Part shown: piece after piece, positions 7,506-15,215 of the stretch | How the letters are laid out: the number at the start of each line of letters is the position of its first letter | Position numbering within the stretch: the first letter of the stretch is position 1 | From: Simiduia agarivorans SA1 = DSM 21679 | Lineage (GTDB): Bacteria; Pseudomonadota; Gammaproteobacteria; Pseudomonadales; Cellvibrionaceae | Direction of reading: 5' to 3' | Assembly: GCF_000305785.2 (NCBI RefSeq) | Contig: NC_018868.3 | Span: forward strand, 3,084,270 to 3,148,269 | DNA length: 64,000 bases | Position numbers and translations under genes: made by a program | Notes under the pieces: generated by a model | Databases searched by the model: none | Seen by the model: the letters and a program-made list of their open reading frames with translations, nothing else | Told to the model about the DNA's origin: nothing

Positions 7506-8087
7506 TCATTGCCAGCCCCAGGGTGCCGCCGGCGCGCGAACCGGTTGGGTTAAATCGAAATCCACCCGGAATTCGCGCGCTTCGCGCACCATGCGGTAGG
7601 TGAAGGTGGTCGGGTAAAGGTAAAACTGCCAGGTGTTGCCCATGGATTGCGGAATGGCCTCGCGCACGAACAGCGCTTTGGTGAAATCATCTGCCGGGAA
7701 CGACTGCACCTGTGGCCAGCCGGCCTCGAGGGTGTGGCCGCCGTACTGGGTGAGCGTGTCTTCACTGCCGTCTTTGTGCCGGTGATCGTGTTTCAGTTGC
7801 AGGCTATTGGCCGTGCGCGTGAGCACCCAGGTGCGCGATGCGTCGCCGCCTACGTGAAAAGGGATAAGAATCTGATCATCACTGCACTGGCGCACATGCA
7901 TCACCAAGGGCTTATTGCTGAAGGCATCGCTGGGTGCGTTATCGACGACGATTTTGCCCGCAAAGGCTTTACCGCACAGGGTTTTCAGGTTCTGAAAAAA
8001 TGTATCCTGTGGTGTGTTTGCGGCGAGCGCTGGCAATGACATTGAAAGCAGGCAGATTGCGAGCAGGTTGTGCAGACGCTTGATCAT
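7506..8087 (-). CDS. Exported hypothetical protein
   Basis: A 193-residue protein with a clear Sec signal peptide (residues 1-22, ending ALAA) and no domain I recognise. Two cysteines, in LKTLCGKA and VRQCSDD, could form a disulfide in the periplasm. The C-terminal half has a beta-rich pattern (TWQFYLYPTTFTYRMVREAREFRVDFDL). The ribosome-binding site AAGGAAA precedes the ATG. The gene lies 24 bp downstream of the acyltransferase and is probably in the same operon. It ends 3 bp from the convergent yaeR-like gene. Confidence 0.7.
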   Translation of the reverse strand: MIKRLHNLLAICLLSMSLPALAANTPQDTFFQNLKTLCGKAFAGKIVVDNAPSDAFSNKPLVMHVRQCSDDQILIPFHVGGDASRTWVLTRTANSLQLKHDHRHKDGSEDTLTQYGGHTLEAGWPQVQSFPADDFTKALFVREAIPQSMGNTWQFYLYPTTFTYRMVREAREFRVDFDLTQPVRAPAAPWGWQ

Positions 8088-8111
8088 AGATTCATTTCCT
8101 TGGGTAAAAGT

Positions 8112-8834
8112 TCAGTCACGCTGATTCGGGAAAAACACAGACCGCAGCCAATTCCACCAGCCGTTGTCGCCCATGACGTATTTATCGAGCTGATCCTGAT
8201 TCCGGTAGTAGTGCTCCGGGTTCCGGAACAATGAGGCGCGTGTGAGCATTTTGCGGTTGGGGTTGAGTGATTTGACTACCTTGGCAGGGTTGCCGGCCAC
8301 GACCACATTGGCGGGCACGTCCTTGGCAACCACACTGCCGGCACCCACCACGCTGTTGTCGCCAATGGTTACACCTTTACAGACGATGGCGCTGTCACCG
8401 ATCCAGACGTTGTTGCCAAGCGTGACCGGTTTGGAGCAGCGGAACGGTCGGGTGCGGTTATACAGGCCGTGCCAATCGGAGTCTGAGATGTAAACATTGG
8501 CAGCCAGCATGCTGTTGTCGCCGATGCGAATACCCACGTTGGAAGCGATGCGCGCACCGGGCGAGATCAATACGTTGTCGCCAACGTGAATTTCACCCTG
8601 ACTTTGTTTGCCTGACCAGCAAGTGAACTGCACCGGATTATTGCGCGCGGAAATGATGTGCACACAGCGGCCCAGATGAATACGGCTGCCAAACACACTC
8701 ACACTCCAGGGCGAAACGACCTGCAAGCCCCGGCCACAAGTATCAAATTGGGGTTTGAGAAAATGGCGGGTGTAAAACCGGACAATCCGGTTACTCAGCC
8801 ACTTCAATGCATAGGGTCGATTGTTTTTGCGCAT
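8112..8834 (-). CDS. Left-handed beta-helix acyltransferase
   Basis: A 240-residue hexapeptide-repeat acyltransferase of the WbbJ/LpxA superfamily. Hexapeptide turns run from about residue 80 to 190 (IHVGDNVLISPGARI, IRIGDNSML, VTLGNNVWIGDSAIV, VTIGDNSVVGAGSVV), ending with the diagnostic VVAGNPAKVVKSL. Members of this subgroup acetylate sugars of surface polysaccharides or small metabolites; the substrate here is unknown. The N-terminal 40 residues are basic and could contact the membrane. First gene of a two-gene unit with the exported protein. Confidence 0.85.
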   Translation of the reverse strand: MRKNNRPYALKWLSNRIVRFYTRHFLKPQFDTCGRGLQVVSPWSVSVFGSRIHLGRCVHIISARNNPVQFTCWSGKQSQGEIHVGDNVLISPGARIASNVGIRIGDNSMLAANVYISDSDWHGLYNRTRPFRCSKPVTLGNNVWIGDSAIVCKGVTIGDNSVVGAGSVVAKDVPANVVVAGNPAKVVKSLNPNRKMLTRASLFRNPEHYYRNQDQLDKYVMGDNGWWNWLRSVFFPNQRD

Positions 8835-8960
8835 GTTGATGAAGTTCTGGCTTGGCAGCCCTGTGGTTCCTGTATTAATGGCTCAGGATACCACTTTATT
8901 GTGCAACGACGGGCGCTGGATGTTATTGCTGTTGCCGCCTGAGTGAGTGGTTCGGAAGTA

Positions 8961-8984
8961 AGCCGGCCCTTGCTACGGCCGGCT
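8961..8984 (+). terminator. Intrinsic terminator-like hairpin
   Basis: AGCCGGCC and GGCCGGCT pair around an 8-nt loop and are followed on the + strand by TTTTG. It lies 17 nt beyond the convergent S9 peptidase stop and 14 nt after a possible 37-codon + strand reading frame. The T-run favours the + direction. Confidence 0.5.
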
Positions 8985-9001
8985 TTTGTTTCGGTCAGGT
9001 G

Positions 9002-11068
9002 TCAGTTTGCGGTAGTTTCTGTGTCTGGCTTGTCAGAACCAAAGTTGGGCCCGCCATATTGTTCAAACCACCACAAAATATACGCCACCTTGTTCATCAG
9101 GTTGGATGGCCGGGCAGCGATGCTGTGGCCGGCTTCGGGAATGCGCACCATGGCGGTGTCGACGCCGGCGAGTTTAAGTGCCTGATAATACTGCTCGGTT
9201 TCCGACATGGGCGTGCGGTAGTCAGCTTCGCCGGTGAGCAACATGGTGGGGGTTTTTACTTTGCCCACATGGCTGATGGGTGAGCGCGCCATATAATGCG
9301 CGATATCTTCCCAGGGTTTTTTCGCGAACCAGTAGCGGGTGAAGTAGGGATAGAAGTCGGCGGTGAGCGTGAAACTGAACCAGTTGATCACGGGCTTGGC
9401 CGCCACCGCGGCAGCAAAGCGATCGGTGTGGCCAACGATCCAGGCGGTGAGGACGCCGCCGCCGCTGCCACCGGTGACGAACAATTTTTTCTCGTCGATA
9501 AAACCGCGCGCAATCACTGCGTCCACACCGTCCATCAGATCATCGTAATCGTGCGACGGGTAATTGTGGTGAATCTGGTTTACAAACTCAGGTCCATAGG
9601 AATCGCTCCCGCGGGGGTTCAGGTACACCACCACATAGCCGGCCGCTGCAAATAATTGCATTTCGGCGGCGAAACGCGGGCCATAGTTGGCTACGGGGCC
9701 GCCGTGAATTTCCAGCATGAGCGGGTATTTTTTACTGGCATCAAATGTCGGTGGGTAGACAATCCAGCCCTGAATCGGCAAGCCGTCAACGCTGGATTTT
9801 ACGGTAAAGCTCTCGGCCTTGCCGGTGCTGACCCGGGCGAGAAAATCGTCGTTGAGCTGCGTTAACAGCCGTTGTTTTTTACCCTCGAGCAGTGCCAGCT
9901 CAGCCGGTCGCTGGCTGTCGCTATGACTGAAGGCCACAAGGTCATCGCGCACGCTGAAGTGGCCGCTGGCATAGGGGCGGCCGAGGCTGGTGCCGCCCAG
10001 TTCGCGGGTAAGCTGAGTGCGCTTGCCTTTCAGCGGTTGCCAGGCAATGACCGACTCGCCCTGATCGTCGTAACTGATATACAGCCCCTTGCCGTCGTCG
10101 CGCCAGTGGTAGTCGCCAATATCGCGTTCCAGATCGGCGGTCAGTGTGGTGACTGTGCCGGACGCCAGGTCCTTGATGGTCAAACGGGTCACTTCATAGA
10201 GTCTTTTCTGGTCATCAAAACCCAGATAGGCAATGCGTTTGCCATCGGGTGACAGACGCGGGTGTTGGTCTGGCCCTTGGCGATTGGTGATCGCCTGGCT
10301 TTCACCTGTGGCGAGATCGAGGCGGTACACCTCGCTGTTCAGCACATCGGTTTCCGGTGCGGGCGTGGCGGAAAAATAGAGTGTTTTTCCATCGGGGCTC
10401 ACACTCAGTGGGCCATTGTGGTCCAGCTTGGCGTGGGTCAGTTGACGCGCGCGGCCGCCATTGGCATCCATCACAAAGATCTGGTCATAACCGGGGCTCA
10501 GAAAACCGGCGCCATCGGCGCGGTAGTAAGTCTGGTCCACCAGCACCGGCGGCTTGGCCCAGTCGGCTTTTTCCGGCTTGCCGGGCAAACTGACAGCAGG
10601 TTTGGCAGGCACTTTCACGAACTGGGTGAAAAACAGTTGGCTGCCATCGGGCGACCAGGTGAGGTTGCCGGCGCCCTGATCGAGTTGGGACAGGCGCGCG
10701 GTCTGGCCGCTATCGAGCCAGCGCACATAGATCTGGCTGCCGTCTTTGCCGCTTGCGATGTAGGCGAGCCGGTCGCCATTGGGTGAGAGGACCGGCGAGC
10801 GGTCGTTGCCAAGGCCTGTGGTCAGCGGCGCTATCTCGCCACTGCGCGTATCCGCCGCCCACAGGTTGCTGCGTTGGCGGTCGGCGTTGATGTCCATGTA
10901 GTTGCGTACAAAGTAGACGGTTTTGCCGTCTTTGCTGATCTGGGTCTGGCTGACGTATTCCAGGTCAAACACATCATCCAGCGCCATAGGCGCAGCGTGA
11001 GAACTGGCAACCATCATCAATTGGCTGGTAAACAGGCCGGCGGCCAGCAGGCGTGGCAGTGAAAGCAT
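9002..11068 (-). CDS. Exported S9 family prolyl-oligopeptidase-type peptidase
   Basis: A 688-residue peptidase with a signal peptide (1-25, ending SHAA), an N-terminal seven-bladed propeller built from WD40/TolB-like repeats (SPDGSQLFF, SPDGKTLYF, SPDGKRIAYLG), and a C-terminal alpha/beta-hydrolase domain. The catalytic triad is visible: Ser in GGSGGG near residue 533, Asp in GEADYRTP near 615, His in EAGHSIA near 647. The family cleaves short peptides, often with acyl-aminoacyl or dipeptidyl specificity, and this one should act in the periplasm. It stands alone, with a long leader to the next divergent gene. Confidence 0.92.
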   Translation of the reverse strand: MLSLPRLLAAGLFTSQLMMVASSHAAPMALDDVFDLEYVSQTQISKDGKTVYFVRNYMDINADRQRSNLWAADTRSGEIAPLTTGLGNDRSPVLSPNGDRLAYIASGKDGSQIYVRWLDSGQTARLSQLDQGAGNLTWSPDGSQLFFTQFVKVPAKPAVSLPGKPEKADWAKPPVLVDQTYYRADGAGFLSPGYDQIFVMDANGGRARQLTHAKLDHNGPLSVSPDGKTLYFSATPAPETDVLNSEVYRLDLATGESQAITNRQGPDQHPRLSPDGKRIAYLGFDDQKRLYEVTRLTIKDLASGTVTTLTADLERDIGDYHWRDDGKGLYISYDDQGESVIAWQPLKGKRTQLTRELGGTSLGRPYASGHFSVRDDLVAFSHSDSQRPAELALLEGKKQRLLTQLNDDFLARVSTGKAESFTVKSSVDGLPIQGWIVYPPTFDASKKYPLMLEIHGGPVANYGPRFAAEMQLFAAAGYVVVYLNPRGSDSYGPEFVNQIHHNYPSHDYDDLMDGVDAVIARGFIDEKKLFVTGGSGGGVLTAWIVGHTDRFAAAVAAKPVINWFSFTLTADFYPYFTRYWFAKKPWEDIAHYMARSPISHVGKVKTPTMLLTGEADYRTPMSETEQYYQALKLAGVDTAMVRIPEAGHSIAARPSNLMNKVAYILWWFEQYGGPNFGSDKPDTETTAN

Positions 11069-11277
11069 AGGGGGCTCCCGCGCAGGTTTATTGTTAAGGT
11101 TTGGTTAAAGCGTACCAGTTAACAGGACGAAGTGCTGACGACAGGGCCCAAGTTTTCGGAAAGAGGAGGAATGGGGTCTGCATTCATCCAACCCCCGACC
11201 AGCGGGTTCTACCGCCCGCCACGCCTGTCTTTTGCGGTATCCTTGCGCCTTTGCCCAATTACCAGCGAGCGCGTTTC

Positions 11278-11901
11278 ATGGAGTTAGCACAGGCCCCCGG
11301 TTTCGATATCAACACTGTCAAAGGTTTTCTGGCCGACGATGAAGGCGAAGGCCTGTATCAGTTGGCGCTGACGGCGAGCCAGATGGGGCCCTGTTTAGAG
11401 GTGGGCAGCTATTGCGGCAAGTCCACCGTGTATCTGGGTGCAGCCTGTCAGCACAATGGCCAGACCTTATTTGCGGTGGATCATCATCGGGGCTCGGAAG
11501 AGCATCAGCTGGGCGAGGAATATCACGACCCGGATTTGTACGATGCCAAGGTGGAAAAAATGGACTCCTTCCGCGTGTTCCGCGACACCCTCAATCGCGC
11601 GCAGTTGGAAGATACCGTGGTGCCCCTGGTGGCGGCATCACCGGTGGCGGGCCGGCATTGGGCCACACCGCTGGCGCTGGTGTTTATCGATGGCGGCCAC
11701 GCTTATGAAACCGCGCTTGATGATTACCGCACCTGGGCCGGCCACGTGATCAAAGGTGGTTTGCTGCTGATTCACGATATCTTTCCCAACCCCGCCGATG
11801 GCGGTCAGGCACCCTACGATATTTACAAGCTGGCGTTGGCGTCAGGACTGTTTGAAGCCCTGCCGATGATCAACACGCTCGGTGTTTTGCGCAGGCTCTG
11901 A
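11278..11901 (+). CDS. Class I SAM-dependent methyltransferase (Methyltransf_24 type)
   Basis: A 207-residue methyltransferase. The SAM-binding motif I reads LEVGSYCGKST (about residue 40), followed by TLFAVDHHRGSEEHQ with the acidic ribose-binding residue, and motif IV-like LVFIDGGHAYE. This is the pattern of the Methyltransf_24 group found in glycan and antibiotic clusters. ATG at 11278 is chosen over upstream in-frame codons because the region before it is not conserved-looking. Its last 20 codons overlap the 3' end of the toroid gene on the other strand, and both may belong to the same surface-glycan module. Confidence 0.82.
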   Translation: MELAQAPGFDINTVKGFLADDEGEGLYQLALTASQMGPCLEVGSYCGKSTVYLGAACQHNGQTLFAVDHHRGSEEHQLGEEYHDPDLYDAKVEKMDSFRVFRDTLNRAQLEDTVVPLVAASPVAGRHWATPLALVFIDGGHAYETALDDYRTWAGHVIKGGLLLIHDIFPNPADGGQAPYDIYKLALASGLFEALPMINTLGVLRRL

Positions 11902-12969
11902 TCCGATTTGATTTCCCGCCACGGCCGGCGGCAACAGCACCGATTCGGTAAACAATCTGGCGGCGCCCGTGTGGCCGGTCAGGGCATCGGCCGCCAATAA
12001 AATTGCACCGCTGGTCCAGGTGGTTTTTTCTTCCGGCCATACGCATTGCTCGCGGAACTGCCAGCCCATCCAATAGCCGCCATCGGCCGGGTCGAGGAAC
12101 TGGTGCAGCCAGCTGTAGACATTGACCGCGCGCGCGTGATCATCGATGGCCAGCAGCGCCATGGTCAGTTCGCAACTTTCGGCAATGGTGACCCAGGGTT
12201 CGTCGCTCACGCAGCGGCAGCCCAATTCTTTTTCCACGAACGTGTGCCAGCGCGCGTCGATGCGCTCGCGCGCTTCTTCGCCCTGATAAACCCCGGTGAG
12301 TACAGGGTAAAACCAATCCATGGAATAGCGTGATTTGGACTCCCAGGTGCGGTCGAATCGCTCGGGTTTATTGCGCAGGGCATCCACCACTTTGTTGCGC
12401 GCGCGACGCCAGTGGGCACAGGTTTCGCCCAGGGTGGCGGCAATGTTCACCGCGCATTCCAGGCTTTTGGCAATGGAGCTGTTGGCGGTGATCAGCGCAT
12501 CGCCCAGGCCCTTGCCCTGCTCGTTTACCGCCCAGTCAATTTCGCCGTGACTGCTTTGAAAGCGCAACACAAAATCCACGGCGCTTTGCACCATGGCAAA
12601 ATGTTTTTTCAGAAACGGCTTGTCACCGGTGACCAAAAAATGGTGCCAGATACCGGTGGCCACATAGGCGACAAAATTGGTTTCGCGTTTTTCCCGGCAC
12701 AGGGGTTGGCTGTTGGCATCGTAGTGATTCCACCAGCTGCCGTCGGGCAGTTGATGGTGCGCAAGCCAGTCGTAGGCTTTTTCGGCGGCCTGAGTTTCGC
12801 CGGCGATGGAAAGCCCCATGGCCGCTTCCACGTGGTCCCAGGGGTCGGCTTTGTCGCCGCGGTACCAGGGAATCAGGCCGTCATCGAATTGTTGCGCCAG
12901 AATGTAGCGCACGGTGGGTTCCAGCAATGTGCGCGGGAAGCGACCTTTTTGTAACAGCAGTGAGGTCAC
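11842..12969 (-). CDS. Alpha/alpha-toroid protein (prenyltransferase/squalene-cyclase-repeat fold)
   Basis: A 375-residue protein with repeated helical hairpins and QW-like turns (HQLPDGSWWNH, PADGGYWMGW), the look of alpha/alpha-barrel proteins annotated as prenyltransferase/squalene oxidase repeat or glycoside-hydrolase-like. Catalytic Asp clusters of true terpene cyclases are not evident, so the enzymatic role is open. The start is GTG 12969, whose bases overlap the stop of the upstream methyltransferase (GTGA). The last 20 codons run into the convergent methyltransferase gene and look like run-on sequence. Third gene of a tight three-gene operon. Confidence 0.75.
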   Translation of the reverse strand: MTSLLLQKGRFPRTLLEPTVRYILAQQFDDGLIPWYRGDKADPWDHVEAAMGLSIAGETQAAEKAYDWLAHHQLPDGSWWNHYDANSQPLCREKRETNFVAYVATGIWHHFLVTGDKPFLKKHFAMVQSAVDFVLRFQSSHGEIDWAVNEQGKGLGDALITANSSIAKSLECAVNIAATLGETCAHWRRARNKVVDALRNKPERFDRTWESKSRYSMDWFYPVLTGVYQGEEARERIDARWHTFVEKELGCRCVSDEPWVTIAESCELTMALLAIDDHARAVNVYSWLHQFLDPADGGYWMGWQFREQCVWPEEKTTWTSGAILLAADALTGHTGAARLFTESVLLPPAVAGNQIGSEPAQNTERVDHRQGFKQS

Positions 12970-13679
12970 GGTTTTCTCCCGGCGTGATAATAAAACACAA
13001 CGCTTTTGCCCATAATCGGGTTCAGCAGTTTTTCCAACGTTTGGGTAATCCAGGGTTTCTGCATCAGGTCCCACACCAGTAACTTGTGGTACAGCCGGAT
13101 CAGGCGCGACTGTTCCTGTGTGTCCCACAGCATGCACTTGAGCCACCAGTAAGGTGAGTGCAGGGCGTGCGCCCAATGTTTTTTGTAGCGCGAAAAGCCC
13201 TGTTGCTGGATTTCTTTATCGAGCGAGCCGGCGTTGAAAATACGTACGTGGCCGCCTTCCACTTGGTGGTACTCGCTGGAAAAATGCCAGCAGATTTTTT
13301 CCGGCCAGGCGCGCGGCACGCTGATGGCAAGGGTGCCGCCCGGTTTCAGTACGCGCTGGATTTCCTTCAGTGCGCCCTGATAGTCGGGCAGGTGTTCCAG
13401 CACTTCCGAACAGATGATTTTGTCGAAACTGTGATCGGCAAAGGGCAACTGCAGCGCGTTGGCGCACTGGAGATGAAAGCTGCGCTTGCCGTCGTTTACT
13501 GCAAAGGGTTGTTGACGTTCGCGCGTGGTGGCTAGGTCCTTGAGCGACAGGTCCACGCCGAATACATCCACTTCGCCGGCAATGTAGGCATTGATGGCAT
13601 GGCGGCCTTCACCGCAACCCAGGTCGAGCAGTTTGTCGCCGGGCGTTAAAGGGAAGTGTCTGAAATCAACCGTGAGCAC
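12966..13679 (-). CDS. Class I SAM-dependent methyltransferase (UbiE/Methyltransf_11 type)
   Basis: A 237-residue methyltransferase with motif I LLDLGCGEGRHA at residues 18-29, the acidic residue in VFGVDLS, the motif DKIICSEVLEHLPD and the post-motif LKPGGTLAISVPR. The substrate is unknown; its place between a glycosyltransferase and a toroid protein suggests a glycan or lipid-linked sugar. It starts at GTG 13679, overlapping the end of the glycosyltransferase by 14 bp, and its stop overlaps the next start, so all three genes are translationally coupled. Confidence 0.82.
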   Translation of the reverse strand: MLTVDFRHFPLTPGDKLLDLGCGEGRHAINAYIAGEVDVFGVDLSLKDLATTRERQQPFAVNDGKRSFHLQCANALQLPFADHSFDKIICSEVLEHLPDYQGALKEIQRVLKPGGTLAISVPRAWPEKICWHFSSEYHQVEGGHVRIFNAGSLDKEIQQQGFSRYKKHWAHALHSPYWWLKCMLWDTQEQSRLIRLYHKLLVWDLMQKPWITQTLEKLLNPIMGKSVVFYYHAGRKP

Positions 13680-14985
13680 GCTGGGCCTCCGGCGCAGGTG
13701 CGACCACGTTGTTGCGATAGTAATGGGTCAGTTGCTCGGCCACTTTCTGCCAACTGAAGGTGCTTTCAATGCGCGCGCGGGCTTTCTCTGCCAGCATCTG
13801 ACGCCAGGCGGGCTTATCGATCAATTGGGAAATCGCTTGTGCCAAGGCGTTGGCATCGCCGGCGGGCACCGACAGTGCGGCGTCGCCCACCACTTCGGGA
13901 ATGGCGCCGCCATCGGTGGCCACCAGCGGTAAACCGCAGGCCATGGCTTCGCCGGCGGGTAACCCGAAACCTTCATACAGTGACGGCACAACAGCGATTT
14001 CGGCGGCGTTGTAGCGCGCCACTAACGCTTCGGTGCTGATACCGGACACAAATTCCACCGCATCGGTAAGCGACAGGGCTTTCAGTCGCTGTTCGGTTTC
14101 GCCGCCGGCGTGCAATTTGCCAATGACCGTGAGCGATATGTCCGGGTAGTGCGGCCGCAATTGGTGCATGGCTTCCAGTAAATAGCGCAGGCCTTTGAGT
14201 GGCTGATCGGCCGAGGCAGTGGTAATCAGGCTGAAAGGTTTTTTTATTGCCTGTGGATCGGGCTTGAACACGTGCGTGTCGATGCCATTGTGAATCAGGT
14301 CGATGCGATCGGAGGCGCGGTCAAAACACTGGGCAATATCCGCGCGGGATTGCTCCGATACGGTCACCACGTGATCCAGTTGTTGCACCACTTTTTTCTG
14401 CATTTTCAGAAAGGAGTGCCAGCGTTTGATCAGCAGGCGCATGCCCCAGTTGTCTTCGGCGGCCAGCTTCAATTCCAGATCGCGGGTGATGGGATGGTGC
14501 ACCGTGGCCACCACCGGCAGGCCGCGATTCTGAATATCGAGCAGGCCCCAGGCCAGGCATTGATTGTCGTGCACCAGGTCATACTGGTGGCCGTGGCGCT
14601 TCAGGTATTTGGCCACCCGGCGGCCAAACGTATAGGGCTCGGCAAAGCCGCCGGTGATTTTTGACCACCATTCAAAGGTGTCGGTATAGCTTTTCAGGTG
14701 GCTGAGTTTCAGTGCCTTGAAAGGTTCTTCTACCGAAAATAAGTCCAGACTGGGCATTTTGATCAGCCGCACACCGTCCACCAGTTCGGGGTAAGGTGGG
14801 CCGGAAATCACATCCACCTGATGCCCATAAGCCAGCAATGCTTTGCTCAGGTAATGCAGGTAAATGCCCTGGCCGCCCACAAACGGATGGCTGCGGTAGC
14901 CCAGCAGGCAAATGCGCAAAGCAGGTTTGCCGTCGGCGGCGAGCGGGCGGGCGTGTTGGTCCAGGACCTGAGTCAGTGCATTCAT
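13666..14985 (-). CDS. Glycosyltransferase family 4
   Basis: A 439-residue GT-B glycosyltransferase. The N-terminal Rossmann half begins at about residue 25 with RICLLGYRSHPFVGGQGIYLHYLSKA-like sequence (glycine-rich acceptor loop). The C-terminal half holds the GT4 signature VPSLYEGFGLPAGEAMACG near residue 325, in which Glu residues of the E-x7-E motif contact the nucleotide sugar. It is probably a retaining cytosolic enzyme building a surface or exopolysaccharide. First gene of the operon with the methyltransferase and toroid genes; start ATG 14985. Confidence 0.9.
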   Translation of the reverse strand: MNALTQVLDQHARPLAADGKPALRICLLGYRSHPFVGGQGIYLHYLSKALLAYGHQVDVISGPPYPELVDGVRLIKMPSLDLFSVEEPFKALKLSHLKSYTDTFEWWSKITGGFAEPYTFGRRVAKYLKRHGHQYDLVHDNQCLAWGLLDIQNRGLPVVATVHHPITRDLELKLAAEDNWGMRLLIKRWHSFLKMQKKVVQQLDHVVTVSEQSRADIAQCFDRASDRIDLIHNGIDTHVFKPDPQAIKKPFSLITTASADQPLKGLRYLLEAMHQLRPHYPDISLTVIGKLHAGGETEQRLKALSLTDAVEFVSGISTEALVARYNAAEIAVVPSLYEGFGLPAGEAMACGLPLVATDGGAIPEVVGDAALSVPAGDANALAQAISQLIDKPAWRQMLAEKARARIESTFSWQKVAEQLTHYYRNNVVAPAPEAQRAHG

Positions 14986-15110
14986 GAAAGGGGGTGGCCC
15001 TGGTCACAATCAATCGTTTGAATGACTGATTATAGAGAGAGGGTCAAATGCCGCCAACCTCGCATGTCGACTTGGGGGTCAGTTACGCGCGTTCAGGGGC
15101 TGGCAAAAAA

Positions 15111-15128
15111 GGCCGGCAGATGCCGGCC
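15111..15128 (-). terminator. Intrinsic terminator of the ZnuD-like receptor gene
   Basis: GGCCGGCA and TGCCGGCC pair around a 2-nt loop and are followed on the minus strand by six T (A-run at 15105-15110). It lies about 90 bp after the receptor stop. The remaining 14986-15215 gap holds no gene I can support. Confidence 0.75.
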
Positions 15129-15215
15129 AAGCAATGTTGCGCTTCGACCGCCCATGCCCCCCGCATTGATCTGCAGAGGAGCGCTGGCGGTGAAGCGCTA
15201 CAGGGATGGTGCGGG

